From contig JAAZEM010000069.1 in NCBI GenBank assembly GCA_012512265.1, positions 1 through 64,000 on the forward strand: a stretch of DNA of 64,000 nt, in the 5' to 3' direction. Positions 8,845 to 15,877 of this stretch are shown piece by piece. The notes below the pieces were generated by a model, which had not been told where the DNA came from, ran no database searches, and saw only the letters and a program-made list of their open reading frames with translations. This stretch comes from Armatimonadota bacterium. Its GTDB lineage: Bacteria; Armatimonadota; JAAZEB01. Each line of letters begins with the position of its first letter. Position 1 is the stretch's first letter. The position numbers and the translations under genes were made by a program.

Positions 8845-9855
8845 ATGAACTGCCGTTACGCGAGGAAAAGGCTTTCGGAATATATCGACGGGGAGCTATC
8901 GGCGGTTGAGCACGCGCGAATAAGAGCGCACCTGGGGGAGTGCACCGAGTGTCGTGCTGAGGAGGCGGCGCTGCGGCGCACTGCGTCACTGGCCCAGATG
9001 TGGGGCGTCTACCAGCCGGGCCCCGAACTCCGGTGGCGTCTGGATTCGGAGTACCTTGCGGCGCGTGCCCGAAGCCTCGAGCGATTGCCGTGGAGCGCGC
9101 GCCTCCAGACGTTTGCCCCGCCAGCGGCGGTTGCCATGGCGCTGCTGCTCGCGGTAGGCTTGGGCCATCCCTTCCATTCCAGACGCTCGGCAAGCGAGAG
9201 TAGTGCTCCGGCTCGCCGCGTGGCCCTCGCGCCGCCCCGTCCCGCACCGGTCGTCGAGGCGCCAGCCATTGAGGCGCCCAAGCCGGCGCTACCCGCCGAG
9301 GCGCAAGCTCTCCCGGATGAGAAGCGAGTGCGAGAGACGCGGGCCGTGCCGGCCAAAGAGCCTGTACAGGCACGCCCGGAGCGGCCGGCGCCAGCGCGAC
9401 GCGCCAGCCGGCCGGCACAGATCCGGAGCAGGAGTGCCTCCCAGCCGTCGCGCATTGTGGCGCGCGTACAGCGCCGGCCCTCCACGGCTAGCACGGCGCA
9501 GGCCCCGGCACAGGCAGCCGGTAAGGCTCCTGCGAAGCCGGAGGCCGGACGGGTGGTCACCGCTCGCCTGGAGCGGGTGAAGCTGCCCGAACCCCTGATG
9601 AGGGCGGAGGACCTGTATGCCAGCGGGCGTTACCTGGAGGCCGCAGGGGTTTTGAACGCCGCCATCGAGCGTTCTTCCTCTCAGGTGCCGGAACGGGTCC
9701 GCTCGGTTTACGTGGAGCGGAACGCCCTGGCTGATGCCACAATCGCGGAGTGCTCGATGGCGCTGCTGCACGACCCGGGAAATGCCAACGCGCGCAAGTT
9801 CCTGGACGAGGCATACGAATCAAAAGTGGAGCTCCTTCGCTCGCTCGCCGGCTGA
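8845..9855 (+). CDS. Zinc-finger anti-sigma factor with long Pro/Ala-rich exported part
   Basis: 336 aa. Residues 1-60 form a ZAS/zf-HC2 domain (MNCRYARKRLSEYIDGEL, then HLGECTECR with the His-x3-Cys-x2-Cys zinc ligands). One membrane helix lies at about 90-107 (PPAAVAMALLLAVGLGH), followed by about 130 residues rich in Pro, Ala and Arg that look like a wall- or periplasm-spanning linker, and a small helical C-terminal domain. It should hold an ECF sigma factor inactive at the membrane. The likely partner is the ECF gene at 11499, two genes downstream in the same direction; the usual order is sigma first, so this arrangement is inverted. A GAGGGGTGA site precedes the ATG. Confidence 0.85.
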   Translation: MNCRYARKRLSEYIDGELSAVEHARIRAHLGECTECRAEEAALRRTASLAQMWGVYQPGPELRWRLDSEYLAARARSLERLPWSARLQTFAPPAAVAMALLLAVGLGHPFHSRRSASESSAPARRVALAPPRPAPVVEAPAIEAPKPALPAEAQALPDEKRVRETRAVPAKEPVQARPERPAPARRASRPAQIRSRSASQPSRIVARVQRRPSTASTAQAPAQAAGKAPAKPEAGRVVTARLERVKLPEPLMRAEDLYASGRYLEAAGVLNAAIERSSSQVPERVRSVYVERNALADATIAECSMALLHDPGNANARKFLDEAYESKVELLRSLAG

Positions 9856-9922
9856 TAAGCAGCGCGGGAGAACGGCGCGGGGCGATCAAGACCTGGCGGC
9901 GTGATGCCGCGGTGTGGCGTGC

Positions 9923-11416
9923 ATGAGGGCTTTTTCTACCTGGAAGATCGTGTGGTGGTGCGTAGGCGTTGGCCTGTGGGCGCTATTTCCCTCGCAGGGG
10001 ATGGCCCAGCCGGTGCTCGAGCATCAAGAGGTGACGGAGCACCACGCGCCCTGGGATCCCGGCAAGCGGGTGGTGATCCGCCATTCCTATGGGGCGGTAC
10101 GTCTGCGCGCCGTGGAAGAGGGCACCACTGTCAGCGTGCGCGCGCATCACCAGCTGGCTGGCATGACCCGCCAGGCGATACAGGCCTACCTGCACGCGTT
10201 CCGGATCAACGTGCAGGCGTTTGATGACCGCGTCGAGGTGGTCACGATCCGCCCGCCCGGGGAGCATAAGCTCCTCAACCAGACGACGGTGGATCTCGAT
10301 GTCGTCGTGCCGGCGGAAGTCCTGGTGGATCTCTCCACGCGCTTCGGCGATCTGGATGTGCAGGGCGTGGGCGAGCTGAAGGCGACCGCTCCCTTCGGGG
10401 CGATCTCGGTGCGCAACGTCGCCGGGAACGTCACGCTGGAGGGGAAGCACGGCAAGGTTCAGATCCACGACGTGCGCGGCGACGTGCGCGTGACGCACTC
10501 CCTCGGCGACGTGGAGGTGACGCGCGTCGAGGGGAGCCTGGTGGCGCGCAACCAATTCGCCCAGATTCGGGCGCATGGGATTCGCGGGCGAGCGGTGGTG
10601 GAGAACCGCAGCGGTCCGATTACCCTGGTGAACCTGAGTGGCGGCGCCGAGGTGACCTGCCAGCACGCCCAGGTGGCGGTGAGCCGCGTGACTGGCGACC
10701 TGCAGGTGACCAACCGCGATGAGAGCGTCGCGGTGGCCGATGTGCAAGGCACGGTGGTCGTGGTCAACGCGAATGGTCCGGTGAAGGCGCGCGACATCAA
10801 CGGCGATCTGAAAGTGGACAGCCGGTTTGGCACCGTGGAGGTGTCGCAGGTGCGCGGGAAGCTGACGGTGGAGCACAGCAACGGCGAGTTGAGCGTGCGA
10901 AACGTCAAAGGGCCCGCTGTGCTCACGAATAGCCACGGGCTGGTCCAGGTGGATGGCGTGGAAGGCGACTGCCGGATCCGCAATGAGTTCGGGGCGGTGA
11001 CGGTGCGCATGGTGCTAGGCCGGCTGGATGTGCTGAACGCCTGGGGACTGGTGCAGGCGGATCTCCCGCCGGGTGGAGTGCGGCCGGCGGGGAGTGCGAA
11101 GCCTGCGGCTCTGGCCGCGCCCAAGAACGGGGAGACCGAGGCCACGCCGGAGGATGCCCCGGCGTGGTACCTGGAGACCAACCACAACAACGTCATCCTC
11201 GGAGTGCCGTCGGGCACGGGGTGTACGCTGAGCGTGGAAGCGAACTCGGGGTTGATCGACGCGCAGTTCCCGCTCATGAAGCAGCGCGTGGGGAGCAAGG
11301 AAGCGGCGCATGGGGATGTGCAAGGCGGCGGGATGAAGGTGGATGTCAAGGTGGATTTGGGGATGGCGCAGATCCAGAAGCGACCGGCCGGATCGACCGG
11401 CAGGCAAAGGAAATAG
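9923..11416 (+). CDS. Exported DUF4097-type beta-helix protein
   Basis: 497 aa from the ATG at 9923 (a GTG at 9914 is also possible; neither has a strong ribosome site). The N-terminus MRAFSTWKIVWWCVGVGLWALF is a signal peptide with likely cleavage after GMA. The rest is a long series of short beta-strand repeats with alternating 'G-x-V-x-V' turns (LSTRFGDLDVQGVGEL, NSHGLVQVDGVEGD), as in DUF4097/DUF2807 putative adhesin domains, about 12 rungs, then a linker and a basic tail. In other bacteria such genes often sit beside ECF sigma/anti-sigma pairs and are thought to sense or respond at the envelope; here it lies between the two. No catalytic residues are evident. Confidence 0.82.
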   Translation: MRAFSTWKIVWWCVGVGLWALFPSQGMAQPVLEHQEVTEHHAPWDPGKRVVIRHSYGAVRLRAVEEGTTVSVRAHHQLAGMTRQAIQAYLHAFRINVQAFDDRVEVVTIRPPGEHKLLNQTTVDLDVVVPAEVLVDLSTRFGDLDVQGVGELKATAPFGAISVRNVAGNVTLEGKHGKVQIHDVRGDVRVTHSLGDVEVTRVEGSLVARNQFAQIRAHGIRGRAVVENRSGPITLVNLSGGAEVTCQHAQVAVSRVTGDLQVTNRDESVAVADVQGTVVVVNANGPVKARDINGDLKVDSRFGTVEVSQVRGKLTVEHSNGELSVRNVKGPAVLTNSHGLVQVDGVEGDCRIRNEFGAVTVRMVLGRLDVLNAWGLVQADLPPGGVRPAGSAKPAALAAPKNGETEATPEDAPAWYLETNHNNVILGVPSGTGCTLSVEANSGLIDAQFPLMKQRVGSKEAAHGDVQGGGMKVDVKVDLGMAQIQKRPAGSTGRQRK

Positions 11417-11498
11417 GGCTCCCACCGGCGAAGGATCCCTCAAACGGGTCCTGAACGGACCGATGAACGGCGCGGACAGGCTCTAGTGGAGGCGCCTC

Positions 11499-12134
11499 AT
11501 GGAGTTGAACCTGGCCTTGGACAAAGCAACGCTCGCGGCAGGGGCCGCGGCGAGGTCGGCCGGGCAAGCGACGCCCGCGATTGTTGATGAGGATCGCGGG
11601 CTCAGCTTCGGGGAGATCACCGAGAAATACTACCGCCGCATTTATAACTTGATTTGCTACCAGGTGGGTGATCTGGACGAAGCGGCCGATCTGACCCAGG
11701 AGACGTTCGTCAAGGCGTTTCGTGCCTACCACGCTTTCAAGGGCGAGTCGCGGGTCTCGACCTGGCTCTGGCGCATCGCGCTCAACATGTGCAAGAGCAG
11801 CTACCGAAAGCGTGCCCGCCGTGAGCGGCTCATCCCCCTCTCCATCGATGCCGACGTGGTCACGGACGAAGGCGAGATGAGCCGTGAGGTGCCCGATTGG
11901 TCCGTTTGTCCAGAGAACGTGGTAGAGACGCGCGAGCTGCGCGCGGAGGTGCGCCGGGCGATCCAATCGCTGGCCGAGCCGTATCGCGTGGCGATCATCC
12001 TGTGCGATATTGAGGGGTGCTCGTATCAGGAGATTGCCGACATCACCCAGATCAGTGTCCAGGCAGTGAAGTCGCGGATCCATCGCGGGCGGCGCATGCT
12101 CCGCAAGAAGCTCGAGCGCTACGTGCAGGGATAG
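11499..12134 (+). CDS. ECF (RpoE/SigW-type) RNA polymerase sigma factor
   Basis: 211 aa. Region 2 covers about 40-105 (YYRRIYNLICYQVGDLDEAADLTQETFVKAF, then STWLWRIALNMCKSSYRKR) and region 4 about 145-205 (SLAEPYRVAIILCDIEGCSYQEIADI and VKSRIHRGRRMLRKKL); region 3 is absent, as expected for an ECF factor. GGAGG lies just before the ATG. It directs RNA polymerase to a stress or envelope regulon. The anti-sigma at 8845 and the DUF4097 protein at 9923 lie upstream in the same orientation and form a probable regulatory unit. Which signal releases it is unknown. Confidence 0.93.
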   Translation: MELNLALDKATLAAGAAARSAGQATPAIVDEDRGLSFGEITEKYYRRIYNLICYQVGDLDEAADLTQETFVKAFRAYHAFKGESRVSTWLWRIALNMCKSSYRKRARRERLIPLSIDADVVTDEGEMSREVPDWSVCPENVVETRELRAEVRRAIQSLAEPYRVAIILCDIEGCSYQEIADITQISVQAVKSRIHRGRRMLRKKLERYVQG

Positions 12135-12258
12135 GCGGCCAGACGCGATGGAAAGAGTCGGCTTCACCGGCGCGCGCCTTTCCCATGAGAGTGCGCGCCC
12201 TGCTAGGAGAAGAGGAAACAGCCGGCCCTTGCCGGCTGTGCGCATCTGTGGGCTCTGG

Positions 12259-12400
12259 CCCGAAGTATTCACCAGAATACTTAGAAGACTCTTGCCTGGT
12301 AGCACGTCGTTGTCGCCACAAGCGCCGGGGGCAGGGCCCACGAACCCGCGCCACGCCTGGCGGAGAGACTTCTTTTCACTATTCTGGTGAACAATGCGGG
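12259..12400 (+). mobile_element. MITE-like element, copy A (142 bp)
   Basis: Starts CCCGAAGTATTC and ends ACAATGCGGG; it is a shorter, more decayed version of copies B and C, lacking about 20 internal bases (the AGTGTTTTCGAGGGCAGT block). The left end folds into AAGTATTC-ACCA-GAATACTT; the right hairpin has mismatches. The left flank CTGG and right flank CTAG agree at 3 of 4 positions, as expected of a mutated 4-bp target duplication. It fills most of the 332-bp gap between the ECF sigma gene and the lipoyl-domain gene. Confidence 0.85.
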
Positions 12401-12466
12401 CTAGCCGTGCCTGGTGCCGGGCGAGGCGGCGGGGCTTTCAGGAGACGCTGGAAAGGATGCCGGAGA

Positions 12467-12970
12467 GTGGTCCGGATCACCTTGGAGAAACTCTACCCTG
12501 ATATGAAGGAGGCGACCGTCGGCCGCTGGCTGAAGAGCGAGGGCGAGCCGGTGGCCGAGGGCGAGCCGCTTGTTGAGCTGATCACCGATAAGATTACCTT
12601 CGAACTGGAGTCGACCGGCTCCGGGATCCTCCGGCAGATCTACTTCCGCGAGAAGAGCGTGGTCCCTGTGGGATGCACGCTCGCCGCGCTGGGCGATTCG
12701 ACGGAGGCGCTTCCGGATATCGAGGCGGAGAACCGCGAGCGGATCGCCGCCTGGGAGGCAGAGATGGCCGCGTCGCGGGAAGCTGCCGCGCCCGCGGGCC
12801 CGCGCCTGGTGGCTGGCGGCCCGCGCCTGAAGCGCGCGGAAGGGGTGCGCGCCACCCCCTCGGCCCGGCGGCTGGCGCGCGAGCACGGCATTGATCTGGC
12901 GGACGTTCCTCCCCCCGCGGAAGGTCCGATCACCGAAAAAGACGTTCAGGCCTACCTGGAGAAGAAGTGA
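12467..12970 (+). CDS. Lipoyl-domain plus E3-binding-domain protein lacking E2 catalytic domain
   Basis: 167 aa from a GTG at 12467 (AAGGA 9 nt upstream). Residues 3-77 form a lipoyl domain: VRITLEKLYPDMKEATV, then VELITDKITFELES with the lysine to be lipoylated at about residue 42. Residues 125-163 form a peripheral-subunit (E3) binding domain (RATPSARRLAREHGIDLADV, EGPITEKDVQAYL). The acyltransferase domain of a normal 2-oxoacid dehydrogenase E2 is missing altogether. The ORF track opens at 12017 inside the ECF gene; that part is a shadow. The stop overlaps the next start by GTGA, so it is translationally coupled to two ketosynthase genes, suggesting a carrier role for acyl or electron transfer in that pathway. 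No E1 or E3 gene is nearby. Confidence 0.85.
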   Translation: MVRITLEKLYPDMKEATVGRWLKSEGEPVAEGEPLVELITDKITFELESTGSGILRQIYFREKSVVPVGCTLAALGDSTEALPDIEAENRERIAAWEAEMAASREAAAPAGPRLVAGGPRLKRAEGVRATPSARRLAREHGIDLADVPPPAEGPITEKDVQAYLEKK

Positions 12971-14247
12971 GCGTGGAACGCGGTAGCACTTCGGAAACAA
13001 GACGCGCGGCTGAGAGGGTGGCTCCGGCCCGAGGCGGCGAGCGCCGGCGCGTTGTCGTCACGGGGTTGGGTGCCGTGAGCTCCTTGGGGCCGACGGTCGA
13101 GGCACTGTGGGAGGGCCTTTGCGCCGGGCGCTCCGGGATCTCGCCGATCGAGCGTTTCGATGCGTCCGGCCTGCGCAACGCCACGGGCGGCGAGGTGAAG
13201 GAGTTGGCGGCGCTGCGGCTGCCGCCGGGAGTGGACCCAGCCGACCTAGCCACGCGCTTCGCGCTCGCCGCGGCGCGCGAGGCTGTGGAAGACGCTGGGC
13301 TTACCGATCGTGCCGGAGCAGAGCGCCGGGGGATCGCGTTCGCGACCAACTTCGGCGGCGCGTCGCTCTGGGAACGCTTCTCCACTTCCCTTATGACGGC
13401 GCCCGAAGAGGCAGACCCCGCCGATCTGGCGGGCTACGCCTTCCTGAGCGCGGCTGCGCTCGCCGCAGAGTGTTTCGGGTTTGCTGGCCCGCGCGCCACG
13501 CTCTCGCTCTCCTGCTCCTCGGGTGGCGCGGCGATCGCGTGGGGGCTCGATACGATCCGGCTCGGCCGGGCGGACGTAGTCCTCGCGGGCGGGTATGATA
13601 TGCTCAGCCTCTCCGCGCTTGCCGGGCTCAGCGTCTTGCGGACGATCACCGCGGAGAAGCTGCGCCCCTTCGACAAGAAGCGGAGCGGCACGATCTTCGG
13701 CGAGGGCGCCGGGATGCTCGTCCTGGAGGAGCGCGAACACGCCCTTGCCCGGGGCGCCCGGATCTACGGTGAAGTGTGCGGCGCCGCCACGAACAACAAC
13801 GCCTACCACGTCACCGCGCCCGACAAGCGCGGGGAGGGCCTCACCCAGGTCGTGCGTGCCGCGCTCGCGGACGCGGCGGTCGCTCCCGAGGCCATCGATT
13901 ACGTCAACGCCCATGCCACGGGCACGAAGTATCATGACGTGGTAGAGACGCTGGCGATCAAGGAGAACTTGGGCGAGCGCGCCTATCAGGTGCCCGTCAG
14001 CTCGATCAAGGCAGCCACGGCGCACGCGATGGCCGCCGCAGGCAGCCTGGAAGCGATTGCCTGTCTGCTGGCAATCCGCGATGGCGTTGTGCCCCCAACG
14101 CTCAACTACGAGGAGCCGGACCCCGAGTGCGACCTGGATTGCGTGCCCAACGAGGCGCGCGAGGCGCGCGTGACGTGCGCGCTTTCCATCTCGGCGGGGA
14201 TTGGCGGGAACAACGCGGCCCTGATACTGCGGAGGGATGAGCCGTGA
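12967..14247 (+). CDS. Beta-ketoacyl-ACP synthase (FabF/KS-alpha-like), active-site complete
   Basis: 426 aa thiolase-fold ketosynthase. After a 27-residue basic leader the family start RRVVVTGLGAVSSLGPTVEALW appears. The triad is intact: Cys183 in LSLSCSSGGAAI, His316 in NAHATGTKYHD and His353 in KAATAHAMAAAGS, with Lys348. It should condense an acyl-enzyme with malonyl-ACP. It starts at GTG 12967, overlapping the lipoyl gene stop, and its own stop overlaps the next start (GTGA). Pairing with a dead ketosynthase is the arrangement of type II PKS, aryl-polyene or other KS-alpha/KS-beta systems rather than of housekeeping fatty-acid synthesis, but no ACP, ketoreductase or transacylase is adjacent. 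Confidence 0.93.
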   Translation: MSVERGSTSETRRAAERVAPARGGERRRVVVTGLGAVSSLGPTVEALWEGLCAGRSGISPIERFDASGLRNATGGEVKELAALRLPPGVDPADLATRFALAAAREAVEDAGLTDRAGAERRGIAFATNFGGASLWERFSTSLMTAPEEADPADLAGYAFLSAAALAAECFGFAGPRATLSLSCSSGGAAIAWGLDTIRLGRADVVLAGGYDMLSLSALAGLSVLRTITAEKLRPFDKKRSGTIFGEGAGMLVLEEREHALARGARIYGEVCGAATNNNAYHVTAPDKRGEGLTQVVRAALADAAVAPEAIDYVNAHATGTKYHDVVETLAIKENLGERAYQVPVSSIKAATAHAMAAAGSLEAIACLLAIRDGVVPPTLNYEEPDPECDLDCVPNEAREARVTCALSISAGIGGNNAALILRRDEP

Positions 14248-15422
14248 ACGTGGTCGTGACGGGGATAGGCGCGGTATCGGCGATTGGGAGCGGCGAGGCG
14301 TTTTTTGAGGCGCTCCGGCAGGGCGCGTCCGGCATCACCGAGGTGACGATTCTCGACCCGGGCGAGAGTGCGTCCACCCTTGCGGCGGAGATCGCAGAGT
14401 TCGCGGTAGAGGAGTACCTGGAGAGCGCCAAGACCTACCTCGACCGGACCTCGGCGTTTACCCTGGCCGCGGGCGCGCTGGCGCTGCGCGACTCCGGGTA
14501 CTCGGTGGCGGCCGGCGAGGGGCTCCGCGCCGGTGTTACGATGGGCACGGCCTACGGCTGCCTCGGCACGATGGGCGCTTTCTGGGAGGGCGTCCTGGAG
14601 AAAGGCCCGCGGCTCTCCAGCTCGCTGCTCTTCACGCACTCCTACATCAACACGCCTGTCAGCCTGGCGTCGATCGAGTTCAACCTGGCCGGCCCGCATG
14701 GGTGCTTCTGCGAGGGCGCCGCTTCCGCCGGGCACGCCCTGGCGGATGCCGCGACACAGCTCGCGCTCGGGCGCGCGGACGTGATGCTTACAGGCGGCGG
14801 CGAGTCGCTCTCGACCTATCTCTATCGCGGCTACGCAGGGATGGGCTGGCTCTCTCCAGGCGAGAGTGGCGAAGAGGGCGCGCGGCCCTTCGCGGCCTCG
14901 CGCAACGGCTGCATCCTGGGCGAAGGCGCCGGGTTCCTGCTTCTGGAGCGCGAGGAGGCGGCGCGGCAGAGGGGAGCTCGCCCGCGGGCACGGTTGCTGG
15001 GAGTCGGTCTCGGCGGCGGACTCACCGGGGGCGGCGCTGCCGCGGCGATGAGCGCGGCCCTCGCGGAGGCAGGCGTGGCGCCCGCAGAAGTGGATGCGCT
15101 TTTCGCCTCGGCGGCGGGGATGCGAGAGGCCGATGCCGCGGAAGCAGCCGGCCTCGAAGAGGTGTTCGGCGGCCGGTGCGTGCCTGTCGTCGCCTTGAAG
15201 GCGGCTCTCGGCGAGACGCTGGGCGCCTCGGGGGCGCTCGCGGCGCTCGCGGCGGTCCATGCCCTGGAGACCGGCCTCCTGCCCGGCGCGCCCAACGTTG
15301 GCGAGTCCGAGTTCTCGCTTGACCTGGTGCGCGAGCCACGAACCGCCACCTGCCACTACATCCTGGTGAACGCCTTCGACCCCCGTGGGGGCTGCGTCTC
15401 CCTCCTCTTTGGCCGCGCCTAG
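14244..15422 (+). CDS. Catalytically dead ketosynthase (KS-beta / chain-length-factor-like)
   Basis: 392 aa with the ketosynthase fold (MNVVVTGIGAVSAIGSGEAF; NGCILGEGAGFLLLE) but none of the catalytic residues. By alignment to the partner, the Cys position in GPHGCFCEGAASAGHAL is Ala, the first His position (NAHxTGT) reads FASAAGM, and the second (TAHAMAAAGS in the partner) reads LGETLGASG, with only the Lys kept. That pattern marks a partner subunit such as a chain-length factor. It starts at GTG 14244, overlapping the upstream stop, so a 1:1 heterodimer with the 12967 product is likely. The ends are intact and the reading frame is clean, arguing against simple decay. Confidence 0.88.
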   Translation: MNVVVTGIGAVSAIGSGEAFFEALRQGASGITEVTILDPGESASTLAAEIAEFAVEEYLESAKTYLDRTSAFTLAAGALALRDSGYSVAAGEGLRAGVTMGTAYGCLGTMGAFWEGVLEKGPRLSSSLLFTHSYINTPVSLASIEFNLAGPHGCFCEGAASAGHALADAATQLALGRADVMLTGGGESLSTYLYRGYAGMGWLSPGESGEEGARPFAASRNGCILGEGAGFLLLEREEAARQRGARPRARLLGVGLGGGLTGGGAAAAMSAALAEAGVAPAEVDALFASAAGMREADAAEAAGLEEVFGGRCVPVVALKAALGETLGASGALAALAAVHALETGLLPGAPNVGESEFSLDLVREPRTATCHYILVNAFDPRGGCVSLLFGRA

Positions 15423-15713
15423 CCGAACCGCGTCGCGAGAATCGCCCGGCCGTCTCCGCCGCGCCTCCGGCTGGCGGTAGAGAGAGCCCTGGGTATGCGC
15501 CCGGGTTCCCCGGGCGCGTCCAGCGTGGGGTCGCTCCCCTTCCTTGGGACCGGCGCGGGGCCGGGGACTAGGGCGCCCGGGGCGAGGCGCGCGATCCGGC
15601 GAACCGCATCCGATCGCGCTTCCGACGACCGGCCTTCGCCCTGGCGATCCTGTCCATTCTTACTCAGCCGGCGTGCCGTCCGAGCAGTGGCCAGGCTGCT
15701 TCGGCTCGCCTAG

Positions 15714-15877
15714 CCCGCATTATTCATCAGAATAATGAAAAGAAGTCTCTCTACCAGGCGTGGCGCGGGTTCGTGGGCACTGCCCTCGAAAACACTCTGC
15801 CACCGGGCACTTGTGGCAGCAACGGCGCGCCACCAGGTAAAAGTCTTTTCTTGAAGTATTCTGGTGAATACTTCGGG
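15714..15877 (-). mobile_element. MITE-like element, copy B (164 bp, inverted)
   Basis: Inverted relative to copies A and C. On the plus strand it begins CCCGCATTATTCATCAG and ends GAATACTTCGGG, flanked on both sides by CTAG (15710-15713 and 15878-15881), a perfect 4-bp target duplication. Its termini are about 45-nt imperfect inverted repeats, each of which also folds on itself (CATTATTC-ATCA-GAATAATG and AAGTATTC-TGGT-GAATACTT). It contains no gene, but a GTG inside it (15773) opens the frame of the next large ORF. Confidence 0.9.

Noticed and set aside
7179-8846. 555-codon minus-strand ORF over gltX
   Set aside because: Antisense shadow of a clear GluRS gene.
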